Assembly (NCBI RefSeq): GCF_958295425.1
Contig: NC_081146.1
Span: forward strand, 27,232,764 to 27,296,763
From: Solea solea
Taxonomy: Eukaryota; Chordata; Actinopteri; Pleuronectiformes; Soleidae
Direction of reading: 5' to 3'
Length of the DNA: 64,000 bases
A program made the position numbers and the translations under genes. The number at the start of each line of letters is the position of its first letter. Within the stretch, counting starts at the first letter, position 1. This document shows positions 48,066 to 60,771 of this stretch, one piece after another. Below the pieces are notes generated by a model. That model was given only the letters and a program-made list of their open reading frames with translations. It ran no database searches and was not told the origin of the DNA.

Positions 48066-51000
48066 AAAAAAACTAAAACACACAAAAATCAATCAAATCA
48101 AAGACAATAGATCAACAGCACTGCATTTTCCTCATAGCAGCTTAAGTAAAGAAATATTCGCCATATCTGTGCATTGTCATTGCGCTTCATCTGAATGATG
48201 GAGCTTTAGGGTGAACATTTTTCCTTGAGCATCACAAAAGGAGCTGAAAACACTCACAGCTTCCAAAGGTTTCGATATTTTCACGTCAAAAAGCATCCTG
48301 TGTGTGTGCATGTCTTACAAAAGGTTGTATTTATGCAGGTGAAAGATGTGAACGGACTCTAAAACATCATTTGGACAATGATTTAAATAGAGCAGACGTT
48401 TGTTCTCATTTCAAAGCTACAAGCTACACTTTTAAGAGCTCACACACTGAGATGAATCCACATGCAAAGTAAATAAACATAAGAGACTGGCTGCTGTAAT
48501 AAATTAGTCATGGGTATTGATGATGTTTTCGAAAAAAAGAAATATCCAGAAAGGTTAGACTTATATTTTCCTGTGTGAAATGATGAAGTGGGTTCATCTG
48601 TCAGGATTATGAGATATCACTTAACTGCCTTTTGTGTTGCACGCACAAGCACCGTTGCGAAATAATGCAAAAATAGGAAATAAAAGAGCGTAAATCACGG
48701 CAGAGCTGAATTAAAACTGTCAGGAAACAATTAGGAAAACACCATCATTCCTCCAAACAGGGGCCAAAGTTGAACAGATAGCAAAATACGTGTTAAATGA
48801 AAATAACCAATTTTGGGAGTGTATCACTGCCAAATGTCAAAGGTCACGAGACTCAGTGGGGCCTTCGCCGGTGTCCTCTTTGCTTAGTCAGCGGATAGAA
48901 GCATGCGCTGTAATCCCACAAGAAATGAGATGACAAATGGCTTTGAGATACACAAACAGGGCTGAGACGGAGTGCAGAAAAATGGGTGACCCCGTCCAAC
49001 AGATAAACAAATAACTAAATAAATCCTGGGGACACTAGGGGTGAGGGAAGCTACCCCCGAGGGGTCAGAGCAGGAACAGATAAATCTCCCTTAAAGACGC
49101 CATGCTTCTCCGCAGTTAACCTCTTAATCAACCCCAATCGGCCAGAGGAAACGGCGCTGACTCTCAAAACCCGTCCGCTCACGGTTTCACAGTACCAACC
49201 AGAGCTCTGTGTGTGTGTGTGTGTGTGTGTGTATTAATGAAAGAGCATTCACTCCCTCCTAATGAGAGTTTAATTACAAAGTGCTTCCTAAAGGGGACGA
49301 GCCTTGAAGTTCATTATCAGTGTTTTTTTAAGCCATTTCAGAGGATAAGTGAAGTTTTAAGTTCACTTATTTTTCTCGGCATACACTTACACTTAAGCCT
49401 CTTTCACATTAGGTTTTTGTTTAAAAATATTTTAAAGGAAAAAAATGTCCCTGTATATACTTTGTTAGCCTTTGTTAGGAATAGCAGTCGATAACAGCAC
49501 TGTACATTTTGTATTTTGTGCACACAAACAAAGATTGCTTAGCAACATGTCTAGGAATAAAGATTAACAATGCTTACTGACATTATAATTAAAGTGAGAA
49601 TCATGTATATAGAATAGAACTCGGAGCTGGGAGTGACATCACCGCTGAGCTCATTACATTTAAGAAGTCGAGGAAAACACCATGGATGTTAGTCACATAC
49701 CACATGATAGCATGGTTTGTATGGTGGCTGGTGAGGTTGGAAATCAAAGCACAGAAACGTTAATGACCTCGACGTCTGACTTCAGATACAACACACGAGC
49801 AGAAACTCATTTTCTCCAGGATTTCTGACTGTGATTCTTGTGTCAAACTGAAAGACAGTCTAATATTTAAAAGTATCACATATAGTTGAATCACATGAAT
49901 CAATTCCATTTTCCAGTAAACTTCAATCCACTTCTTCCTTGTCTGTCCATCACCGTGTCATTCCTGAGCAGAGCGTCGGCGATTAACCGACGGCGTGTGC
50001 ACCAAAGCGTCCCCATAGTTTTCCTGATCGTTTCCCTTACAGCACTCACTCATTCATTCATTCATGTTCACGGGTCATGCGAGACACGAGACCCTCCTAA
50101 CAAACATGTCATTCTTAGCTTTGAATTTCTATTTCGGTGGCACGCTCACGTTACATACCTGCTCACTTGACGGCTCCTTTCCGCAGTGGTATCATATTTA
50201 GCCGCGGCTGAAACTGAGCGTTGCATTGTGGGCCCTTGTGTTGTCAGACCCTCCATAAATTAACAAGTAATCCGGTGGCCTCTGCATTTCCTAGGCCATC
50301 CGGTGTGGTCATGTTGACCACCCTTTGCCCCCCCACACTGACACCCTCTTGTGTCAGAGGCTCCGGCACCAGCTGGTCCATCCATCCATCACTGAGCATC
50401 CAACACGAGCTGCACACTCGTCTGTGTTTGATACTCGACCATGATTGGAGGATTCCGGTTGGTTCAGTTGGAGAATCAATGACAGAAGAGATGTTCAATT
50501 CACACCGTTTTGGTTCCCACCATTATGAACCCTTTAATGGAGCCGTTTGGCCTTCGACAGCCACGTACGCCTGAGTGTTACATGAAACAAACCTCACAAG
50601 TGCTGTTTGACCTCAGTCAGCTGAGGTTAGGATCTTACATTTGAACAAGTGGAAGTTGAAACACGCTTTCTTTTAAACAACAAAAGGACACGTTCATGTT
50701 CTTTTCTATCTACAATCTACAAAACGCTGCTTATATGAGGAACTTGTAGCGTCTTAGCTACAAACTTTTGTCTCTTTCACTGTATTTCACTGCTGATGAA
50801 GTGTAAACTGTTATGTAGCAACTATTGAATTTGTCTCTTAGTCACGAGGCAGCATGTTCATTTTATGTCCATTGATAAGATTGTAAATATGTATTTATGA
50901 AAGTCTGCAGTAGGATAAATATAACCCACTCAATTCCAGGAGAAAATAGATAAATAAATTGCAAATCCTGTTTAGTTGTGACCATTCAGTTCAGACTAAA

Positions 51001-51648
51001 GTAAAAGACACATATTTTCCTTTGTTCTTGGATCCATCAACACTATCCATTTATCAGTTTACATGTTTTTATTGCACTTCACTGACAGTTCTTGTATCAC
51101 ATGTGTTTGTGCTGTGTGTGTCATATATGCTCTTGTTTATTCTAGTCATTTTTTTATGGTTTTGTACAAACTTAATTCTGCCTTGAGGGACAATACAGCT
51201 GTGAACTTAAATGAACTGGAGGTGTGCTTTTTTTATGTTATATTTTCATTTTCTGTTCACATATGAAATATCTGTGTTCAGTTTGCACACAGTAAGTTTT
51301 ACAGTGTAAAAGTCACACTTAAGTGTCAATTTAACTTAGATTCTGATTAGGACAATGTAATCACAATTTATCTCATTTAATTTTAACAGAACAGTAAAAG
51401 TTAAATATAAAACAGTTAAACTGACTCTTTTAGTTTGACATGAACACTGTTAGACTGCTTCAAAATAGATTGATTGATTTTATTTTATTTTATTTCAGTA
51501 AAAGTGCCCGACCCTCATGGGTTGACAAGACACCAAAATTGAGGTAGCAGTAGTCCATCGACGAACCATGACATGAGGAAGAGAAACAATAATTAAGCAG
51601 GTAAATATATATCTATATATATATCTATATATATATATATATATATAT

Positions 51649-51686
<38 letters not shown>

Positions 51687-52360
51687 CTCAGGTATATAAC
51701 TCATATAACTCAGGTTCTAAATAATGAAATTCTAACTTCTTTCCCAGGCACTGGCAAAAAAAGTCTGTTATAATGAAGCTTCCTTTAGTAAAGCACAACT
51801 AGTCAAACCAAAAGAAATCAGTCCAAATATAGAGGAGATTTACATTTTACTAAAAGCAAGATTCCTCTTATCAGAGGTTGGTAAGTAAATCTGATCGAGG
51901 GATAATTTTTCCCAAAGAAATCAAATACTGGGCCAATACCTACATCAGGCAAAAGAAGGTTTTTTCCTACTAACTTTTTTCTGCAAATGTGTTTTTTTTC
52001 AATATTCAATATTGTACAAAACTGGCAAATATAAGAGATGTGTTGATTTAAAAAAGTATATAAAAAAGGAATAAAAGGCTTTCAATTGTTCATGACTGAC
52101 ATTTGTGTGAACACAGGCGAATCATCTTTGAAAAAGACATTAAAATAATATATACTGTTGACTGGTCACTAACAAATACAGAGCAGTAAAAGAACTCAAC
52201 AAGTTCACATATCTGACACAATCTGTATTCATCTAATGGATGTAAAGAATTGCATAGTATCAATATTGAACTATCACATACAGTACATTTCAGTGATGTC
52301 CCCTGATGAGTGGACATCACTTACATGACTAATCCTCAGGTTGATCCTCATTTAATGAAA
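48066..52360. other. Intergenic, no gene
   Basis: 48480-49180 looks unique and could be regulatory. A GT run lies at 49209-49231. 51160-51215 resembles a LINE 3' end (TTCTGCCTTGAGGGACAATA). 51600-51684 is an AT/ATCT microsatellite. No coding domain is seen. Confidence 0.5.
51600..51684. repeat. AT-rich (TA)n microsatellite
   Basis: About 85 bases of TA with ATCT interruptions. The Tyr/Ile frames across it are artefacts. Confidence 0.95.
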
Positions 52361-52867
52361 CCCTCTGTGCGCGGCTGTATAGAATTACTCTCTATAATTA
52401 TTTACCCCCTCCCACACCCTACACCCTCCAAAACCCTGAGGTGCACTTGGTCACTCGGCCTTACAGCTCGTGGAATCTCCTAACAGCGAGTCACGGGGCT
52501 AATTGGGAGACAGGTAAGGTTACATGTGACAGCAATTAAGCCGAGCGCGGGGCCAACGTTGTGGCCCCTGGCGCTGCACTCAGCTTAGTGCTTAGTGAGC
52601 TCTTTGTCCTTTTTTTTTATCGCTTTCTTTTCCTTTTAAGGGAAAAGCGGGAGTTTGGGAATTTACAGTTGCCAGTTTTTGACTATACAGTGAAGATGGG
52701 ATTATGTAAATGCCCTGAGAGCCCTGGAGCTTTTGTTTTTGGACATGTTTGCAACGCGTGTCCTTACACATACACTTTATTTCGAAAATGGTATTTTATT
52801 TATATTCCCTTACTATTGTATATATGTATCTATCCACCTATTTGGTAAATAAATAAATAAATACATA

Positions 52868-52960
52868 TAGCTTTAGTGTAATGCAGCTTTGAGTGATCAT
52901 CAAAGACTAGAAAAGTGCTATACAAATACAGACATTATTATTATTATTATTATTATGAGA
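52868..52960 (+). mobile_element. SINE 3' tail
   Basis: TGATCATCAAAGACTAGAAA, then AGTGCTATACAAATACAGAC and an ATT run. It is the tail half of the SINE family at 14976 and 16441 (shared CATCAAGACTAGAAAA). Confidence 0.7.
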
Positions 52961-54069
52961 ACTTGTATTTATGTTTTAATTGAAAAATACAGCAGTAGTT
53001 CTTATATCATGTGTATATTAAATTAGGTAAAAAAACATTCAAAACCAGTTTATTACAAAGCTGAGGTCCATCGTGCACGCACTCCCTATTATATACATTT
53101 TCCGTCTATAACGCACGCGCAGTGCGCGAGGACACACACTTTATTTATTTTATTCATTTATTTTTTTTTAATTACCTCCACGTGACAAATGAAGAAGAGT
53201 CAATATCTGGGGAAATGATCAGTTTCCCGCTGTTCTCGGTGCGTAAACTCTGCACGGTCACGGTGCGCGTGCACAGAGCAGCAGAGCCTCATATAACACA
53301 AGAAAGCCACAAAAGCAACACTTCCACGGCTGCTCAAACCATTTCGAGGGTGTTTACATGACTTGGTGAGGAGTTTGTCACCCTTTGTGTTTGTTGTTGT
53401 TGTTATTAATGTTGTTGACAACTCTTTTTTTTCCTGACATGTATATTTGTTTTAACACTTTCCACAGAGCGGCTGTGAAATTGCATTTTTGGAGGAAAAC
53501 ACGTGTCCATGTGGACAGTTGATCTGAGACGGTTGGTCAACTGTGACCTTTAGTCGTTTATAAGATTGTGGAACAAACAATAAACAATACAAAAAATTTA
53601 AAAATCAGACGTTAGCCACGAACAAAATGTTCACAGTTGAGTCATGCGCGTGATTTATAAGACATGTTATATATAACATATATATCATAAATGATACTAC
53701 TGTGAACGTTATACAGTGCTGTATATATATTATTATTATTTTTACATTAGTTTTACATTAGTAATATATATATATATATATTTTTTTTCTTATACGCAAA
53801 TTTCACAGTGGAGACTTGGAATTAATTCCCTCCTTATGATAAAGGTTCACAATTAGACTCAAAATCAGAACATCACCTCTGCGAAAAGAAAAAAACAGAA
53901 CAAAACTGAATAAATAAATAATTTGATCCATAATAACTGTACATAAGAGTTATATACGAACGTGCAGGGGTAAATGAGTGAGTACTGTATGGATAATATG
54001 CATACACATATTATGCATGTGTGTTTACCTGCGATATGTGAGTGAACTAGGGGAAGCAAGAGAAGCGTA

Positions 54070-54072
<3 letters not shown>

Positions 54073-54108
<36 letters not shown>

Positions 54109-54114
54109 TAGATT
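54073..54114. repeat. GATA/GACA tetranucleotide microsatellite
   Basis: Copies of GATA, then seven of GACA, then GATA, about 150 bp upstream of the first CCAAT box of nr2f5. Confidence 0.95.
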
Positions 54115-54239
54115 TTATTTTTATGTTTTTAATGTGTATTGGTTTTATTATTGTTTTTTATTGCTGTTACAGTTTATTTCATTTTTTTGCCCACTTAAGT
54201 TAACTTGCGTCACAACAAACGCTCCTGTCAGTCATTCTC

Positions 54240-54480
54240 GTTCTACTCGAGCTGCTGTCCAATCAGAAAGCTCTTCACTTTTTTGTATTATTATTATTGT
54301 CATCAACCAGACTCCCAGGACCAATCAGGAGCCGTCCTTCATCCCTCTTCTCTCCCGCAGAGGGGAGGGAGGGGTGTAGGGTATGACCTAATTTGGCAAT
54401 TGTGACCTTATATGGAGCACCGCCGGGGGTGGGTAGAGGAGGGGGCAGCGGTGTGAGGTATGAGCCTGTTAGTGACACTT
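54240..54480 (+). promoter_or_regulatory. nr2f5: nr2f5 promoter region
   Basis: Two identical NF-Y-type CCAATCAG boxes (54259-54266 and 54321-54328) are 62 bp apart. Downstream are two TGACCT nuclear-receptor half-sites (54384-54389 and 54403-54408) in direct orientation with 13 bp between, and a perfect CArG box CCTTATATGG (54406-54415), the binding site of SRF, sharing its first three bases with the second half-site. The TTATAT could also act as a TATA element. A start near 54440 would give a leader of about 700 bases. Roles are inferred from motifs and position only. Confidence 0.6.
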
Positions 54481-55136
54481 TCCCCCCACTAAACCGCAGC
54501 TTTGACTCAGAGACTGAAACACCGGGACAGCGGAGTCAGATCCTCCAGAGTGAGCGCAGCAGTGAGGATGTTCGGATGAACTGACACTGACATCGTGATC
54601 CAACAATAACAGCCACGAGACGAAGAAAGACCCGGGACTGTGGAGTCGGCGGCTCGTCCTCAGTGAACTGCGTTTCCTTCACCGGGAGCCAAAGGGAAGA
54701 TTCGCAGAGTAACATGAAAGGTGGTCGGTGTTAGAGCGAGCTGGCACAATCTGAAACAGTGTTGGACTGGACTGAGACATTGTTGTGTGTCTGTTGTTTA
54801 TCACTCACTCACTCACTCACTCACTCATTTCCCACCAAGACTCGACTCACTGGAGAACGACGTGTTTATGGATTTACGCATGAGGAGCACCGGGAGCTGC
54901 TGTACGCACATTATGGTGACACCTTTATGCTTCTCTGATAGTAAACTAAAATAATCCAGTCTAATCAAGACCAAGTGGTTCAAAGACAGAAACTCACACT
55001 GACCTCTGGAGGAAGTGGGAAGCGCCTTTTTCGCCATTCCTTGTTTTTATTTCCTCCAAAGACGTCAGGACGGATCCCTCATCACTCAGCTCTCCTTCTG
55101 TGATTTAAACAAAGATCCAAAGTGTTTGGGGATAGC
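54441..55136 (+). other. nr2f5: nr2f5 5' leader with upstream ORFs
   Basis: Between the presumed start and the main ATG there are several upstream ATGs: MFG-stop (54568), MN-stop (54576), MKGGRC-stop (54714) and a 28-codon ORF starting MDLRMRSTGSCC at 54868. Such leaders usually lower translation of the main ORF. No splice junction was identified, so the leader is taken as continuous with exon 1. Confidence 0.5.
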
Positions 55137-55503
55137 ATGGCAATGGTAGTAAACCAGTGGCCAGAGAACATTTCTGCAGATCCGGGCTCCCAGCTCCAGA
55201 TTTGCAGTCAGGAGCCCGGCGGGGCACCGGGGACACCCAACGGCTCCACGCCGGGGAATGACGCACTTTCTGGGGACAAGATCCCCAACGTGGACTGCAT
55301 GGTGTGCGGGGACAAGTCCAGTGGGAAGCACTACGGTCAGTTCACCTGCGAGGGATGCAAAAGCTTCTTTAAGCGGTCGGTGAGGCGGAACTTGACCTAC
55401 ACCTGCCGGGGGAACCGAGACTGTCCCATCGACCAGCACCACCGGAACCAGTGTCAGTACTGCAGGCTGAAGAAGTGCCTCAAAGTGGGCATGAGGAGAG
55501 AAG
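55137..55503 (+). CDS. nr2f5: Nuclear receptor COUP-TF family member Nr2f5, exon 1 (rest outside window)
   Basis: 122 codons plus the first base of an Ala codon; donor AAG|GTGAGG at 55504. Nr2f5 is an orphan nuclear receptor that binds AGGTCA repeats and represses or modulates transcription in embryonic patterning. The start [12 protein letters not shown] is the COUP-TF N-terminus (MAMVV), so the ATG at 55137 was chosen over an in-frame GTG at 55122. Residues 13-50 are a Gly/Pro/Ser-rich A/B region. The DNA-binding domain spans about residues 54-120: zinc finger 1 Cys at 54, 57, 71 and 74, P-box CEGCKS; zinc finger 2 Cys at 90, 96, 106 and 109, then [29 protein letters not shown] and [13 protein letters not shown] fit Nr2f5 rather than Nr2f1, 2 or 6. 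The ligand-binding-domain exons are not in the next 8.5 kb. Full length is usually about 400 residues. Confidence 0.93.
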
Positions 55504-56370
55504 GTGAGGCCGGTCATGTTCTGTGTGTGTGTGTGCGCATGCTTGATGCATGCAAGTGTTAGTCTATGACACGTGTTTACAAACCCATTCTGCGCGTAAA
55601 GTTGTTGATAATTAACCGTAACGTACCTTTCTTTCAGTCCACGAGTAAGCTTTCCATCAAACTATTGTCATCGCAACTTTACTTGAACAAATCACTTAAA
55701 ATAAGGCAAATTATTCCCATAATTGTTTAAGAAAGTGTTGTGCATGTTTGCATTTGAACGCGTTTTTGTTGCAGTTGAAGTATTTTTGCTTAATGTACAA
55801 TTTAAAGATTCCACCCCAGAGAGTTTGTGCGTAAAATACGCGCCACGTTACGTTATTATCGCGTCCGCTGCTGCCTGCTGTGTGTTCTACCACAGCTTCT
55901 GTTGTTATGGGTAAACACTCTGCCGCCACCTGTGATCCCTCACTGCTTATCTTACACTAGTTCTTTTTAACCGAGTCTGAAACATTGTCCTTCCTGTGAA
56001 ATCCCTCCTTTGTCCCGCGGCTTTAATGACGCTGTTTGTCGTCGTCGACACCCGGAGCTGCTACAAGAGGATGCCGCTACATTTTGTTGTGCTGCGTTGG
56101 ATTAACAACGGGTCACTTAGTGCCAAAAGAGGAGCAGGGGCAACGTGCTGATGAGCGAGAGCATGCAGCTCAGCTCCCCTGATTAATTATCTCTCCACAG
56201 CTAGAGACACTCAATTCAGTTTAAATATGTTTATTAAACTGAGCCAAACAGTCTTTAAACTCGTTTTACCAGCACATAAACATGCTATTTGCGCGCGTGT
56301 GAGTGTGTGTGTGTTCATTGTATTTGTTTTCTGCGTAATCTCTTAAAGGAATGACAGGGAAAAGTCAAGC

Positions 56371-56407
<37 letters not shown>

Positions 56408-58539
56408 TGCATTGACTTCCATTCATTCGGACAGCCGTAACCATAACCTTACCCTAAAATGAACCTAAACGCAATTTATATATGTTAGCCCAGTTCCTCA
56501 GAAAAGAAATTCTGCCTCATTAGGACCAGGTTTTGGTCTCCGTGAGGACTACTGGTCCTGAAAAGGACCTCACGAGGGAACAAATACAAGAACGCACACT
56601 CATCTGATTGATAGTCGTGTGAGTGAGAAGATACATTTCGCCCTTAAGTTACTCTTAAAAGTCCAAGTTGTTAATGAATATACTGTTTTATAAGGAGCTG
56701 CCTTGCTCAAGGACACTTCGGTGGGTTGTTGAAGGACAAATGCCTCCTCCAGGAGTCCGTGCTGTTGTGGTTATTGTTGCCTGAGCCAGTGTGTGAATGC
56801 AGTCAGAGATGATGGTTATGATGAGATGGTTGGATCCCTTAAGGGTTTGGAGGGTTCCCGCTCTGACCGCGCGCGCGTGCGTGCGTGCGTGCGTGCGTGT
56901 GTCTCGGTCTCGCTCTTTTTCCGACTGGATGAAGCCGAGGAAAACGCCTCATGTCGCGAGCAGCGTGTTTACAGTATAAAACGAAATGTTAAAAATAAAT
57001 AAATAAACACAATTTTTTTATATTTATATATAATTATTATATATTATTATTTTCAGTGTTGAGTCCTTTTTATTTTTATCATTTGCATATGAGCTCATAG
57101 CCTGAATATTTATTCTTTCAATGTTTAGATGACAACATTATTAATGCTGTTTGTATAATATAAAACATTTTCAGATAAGTCAAGATCAAAGTAAAAATAA
57201 TTTCAGATTTAATATTTTACATGTATATTTGATCTGATTTCTACAAAGAAAAAAAGTCCTTCATTGTGATGCAGGTTCATTTAAATTGGCCTAACTCATC
57301 TCAGTGGTGCATTTGAGGTCAGTGGGATTAAACAGTGTCCTTAAATCCTCTTTGTCATGACTTCTATTCATCAGCAATCATTTAGGAGATATTTTTGTGA
57401 AGGCACAGACACTGTCCATTAACTTTCACAGCAAATTTCAAGATGATAAAAAAAAATGTCTTTTGTTATAGATATATATAAACGAGAGGCTGAGAAAAGT
57501 CATAAATAAAATGCATTTGCATTTAAATGTATTTGATGGATTAAAAAATTGGATTGGATTGTGTCATGACGATGACGATGATATTATATCCTAACATTTT
57601 TCCTCAGCTGTGTCCTTGTACAAGGCAAACAGCCTCGATCATTTCTGCCCCACAGGTCATACATAAGTCATTTTTCCATTTTATTATTCAACAGGTTCAC
57701 ATGAGGCCATTAATGTTAGTTCTCAGTTATGATGCAAATGAAAAATATTTGCATTTATGAGTTCTTTTTATTTCCATTTTTCACAACAATGACATAAAGT
57801 TACTGAAACACTATATTGTCCAGTTGAATCATGTGTGAGTTTGTTGAACTGACTAGAGATTTGGTATGTGAAGCCATTTTACTTATTGAAATAAAATAAA
57901 CGGTATTAGAGGTCACTATTTACTTCACGTCTCCACTAAAGTGCGGTTTTAATGGACGCAACCGCATTAATGTCGTGATTGCAAATATCAAGACTGAGCT
58001 TATGGACGTTAGAGCTTTAAGTGGAGTTTAATATCACTGATGCATTAATATTTAGCTGCTAAAGGTTTCATGACTGTGCTGCATCAGGTGTTGGAGTGTT
58101 TTGTTTTCTCTTTCTTCCTCGGCCCCCTGATGGGATGTTTGACCCTCGTTCTGTAGAAACATAATATCATTTTTGTTGGAGACTCTTATTTCTGTGCTGG
58201 CCTCAGTGGGAATCAAACCCGCTAAAAACCCAGTGTCATTGTCTCAGCAGGCAGCTGCACACAAGCTCTGCTTGATGCCACTGTTGTCGGCTGAATGGGA
58301 AGCAGAGAGGCAAAGAAAATCAGCCTGTCACTTCCTTTGAGCTGCGAGAGTAGATGTTTTCATTTTGAAACCTGTGTGGTGCTCTGAGGTACACACACAC
58401 ACACACACACACACACATCAGGGGAACAGCTTCATACACACATACTTGCTGTGTGTGAAAACATGGCCGCCTAAAGGAAAGACAAGAAAAACGATGATGA
58501 CATGACATCATTTAAGAGAAGACGCTCCTGCTTATATCT

Positions 58540-58985
58540 ACAGTAGCTTCACCTATTTTCTTTGCTTTAGTTCGTCTTAACACAGCCTTACTCCAGTTTG
58601 TGGAGTTACTGCTCACTCTCCCACACCAAAGCCCACAGAGAAAAGCATCATTTTTAGCTTGCAGGGACACAGGAGCTGCTGGTCTACTGCTGCTTATTTG
58701 AGAAGTGTCACTGAGGTAAGTCCGAACAAATGACTCAAACACTGAAGTCACTAAATAAGACATTTTGAACTTTGTGATGGAGGCAGCAGTGGATCAACAG
58801 CTCCATTCTCTCCAGTCTCTATTGACTTTGGTGCGACACAAACTTTAAAGTTTTAAAAGCTGCCTCGTTAACGACGTAAACAGGTGTCAAGTTCATCTGG
58901 TGAATCATTTGTCAAGTGTCTAAATGTGTTGTTTTTATTCTTGTGTCTCTGCTGGCAAAGATAAAACACAACTATCCTTTTAATA
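58540..58985. repeat. Interspersed repeat family Y, copy 4
   Basis: Landmarks shared with 45460-45960: TTTTTAGCTTGCAGGGACAC, AGGAGCTGCTGGTCTACTGC, CTATTGACTTTGGTGCGACA and the end CACAACTATCCTTTTAA. The reverse complement starts TTAAAAGGATAGTTGTG. Confidence 0.65.
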
Positions 58986-59090
58986 CACGTATAACAGACA
59001 TGGAGGATCTTAGCTTTTCTGTAGTGGGACACATGTGATAGTGAAGAGTCATTTCAAGCACAGGGATCAGTGGTGTTGCTGTGTTCAGCT

Positions 59091-59130
59091 GACACTGTGG
59101 GACACTGTGGGACACTGTGGGACACTGTGC
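59091..59130. repeat. 10-bp tandem repeat (GACACTGTGG)n
   Basis: Four copies of GACACTGTGG, the last ending in C instead of G. Confidence 0.95.
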
Positions 59131-59445
59131 TGCTGCCTCCTTTGACCCATATTACATTCTAACATAACACCGACAGCACAGGCAAATATAGGTCAACCAA
59201 AACTAAAACATTAATAACACACAGGCTCAAGTCAAAGTCCAAATGTGTAAACCATCCAGTGAGTAAATACTCGGACAGTCAGTGTGTAATGACTAATCCA
59301 TACATACTCTACACTCTTCTTGTGACTATGGAAGAGGATTAGGACCCCGTGTTAATATTTAAATTAATATAAGTCTGAGTTTAGTCTTAATTCTGTGATT
59401 AAAGCAGAAAGTCAGAATTCCGCAGTTTTTTTCCCTCAGATCCCA

Positions 59446-59996
59446 ACTTTAATCCAGAATTTTGACCTCTGAGATGTATAATCTCAGAATTCTAACTTTA
59501 ATCCAGAATTTTGACCTCGGAGATGTATAATCTCAGAATTCCAACTTTAATCCAGAATTTTGACCTCGGAGATGTATAATCTCAGAATTCTAACTTATAT
59601 ACAGAATTTTGACCTCGGAGATGTATAATCTCAGAATTCTAACTTTAATCCAGAATTTTGACCTCGGAGATGTATAATCTCAGAATTCTAACTTTAATCC
59701 AGAATTTTGACCTCAGAGATGTATAATCTCAGAATTCTAACTTTAATCCAGAATTTTGACCTCGGAGATGTATAATCTCAGAATTCTAACTTTAATCCAG
59801 AATTTTGACCTCGGAGATGTATAATCTCAGAATTCTAAATTTAATCCAGAATTTTGACCTCTGAGATGTATAATCTCAGGATTCTAACTTTAATCCAGAA
59901 TTTTGACCTCGGAGATGTATAATCTCAGAATTCTAACTTTAATCCAGAATTTTGACCTCGGAGATGTATAATCTCAGAATTCTAACTTTAATCCAG
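59446..59996. repeat. 49-bp minisatellite in nr2f5 intron 1
   Basis: About 11 copies of a 49-bp unit containing ATCTCAGAATTCTAACTTTA, ATCCAGAATTTTGACCTCGG and AGATGTATA. The core TGACCT recurs at exactly 49-bp steps from 59463 to 59953. Units differ by only a few substitutions. There are no variable spacers, so it is not an array of the CRISPR kind. Confidence 0.97.
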
Positions 59997-60771
59997 TAAT
60001 TCAGATTTTTCCTCTCTGAATTTGGACTTTAAAGACATAATTCTGACTTCAATCTCAGAATGATCACTTTAACCACTGAGTTTAATATCACAATGATGTG
60101 GCCCTAATCCTCTATCCTCTCCTTATTTAACAGTCAAACACTACATTGCTGTAGTTTAGCTTTCGACAAATCAAAGCCATGAAGAGTCACCACAGTCACA
60201 GTGGAGTGCAGTGAAGACCTCTCACCTGTGGTGATGAAAGTGTCACCGCCACACTGATATCGCTCAGTACTACACAGCCTGGTTTACAGTGAGACATGCA
60301 GGTGGATGAAGTGTGCTCTGTTGAATGGTTGTGAACACATCGCCGTGAGGAAGAGCCTCATGTTTCATTAAGCTCCTCACTTCAGTCAACACGATGTGAC
60401 CTTCTTTTGTGCATTCAGTCGTTGTGACTGACTGACTGGACTGTTGTGTGCGTCACATAAGCGGCTCGACCTGTTTGTGTCTTTCTCTTGGGTCACTTGT
60501 AATGACACGATTTAACAGTCACTGTCAGGAGATTTGTTTTTAACCCAAACATCTGCACACGCAGCACATCTGGGTTTTTTCCCCCAGAATATTATCGAGT
60601 ACTCCGTATACATACAGAGTACACCAAACCCATGCCTGGGTTATCATTTCCATACATTTTGTTCATAGATATACATTCAAGAATTACACCCTCCCGTCCA
60701 AACATGTGCTACACTTATCCCCCGGTTTTAAATTTATACTACGTCAAAACTGAGTCCGGGAATCAACAGTT

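Noticed and set aside
55122..55136. Five-codon N-terminal extension of nr2f5 from GTG
   Set aside because: The conserved COUP-TF start MAMVV is the ATG at 55137; a GTG start is not expected in a vertebrate nuclear gene.
55086..55517. 143-codon minus-strand frame opposite nr2f5 exon 1
   Set aside because: Antisense shadow of a GC-rich coding exon with no domain of its own.
59446..59996. CRISPR-like array
   Set aside because: Units are tandem head-to-tail with no unique spacers, in a vertebrate genome; it is a minisatellite. The same applies to the 18-bp array at 1-706.
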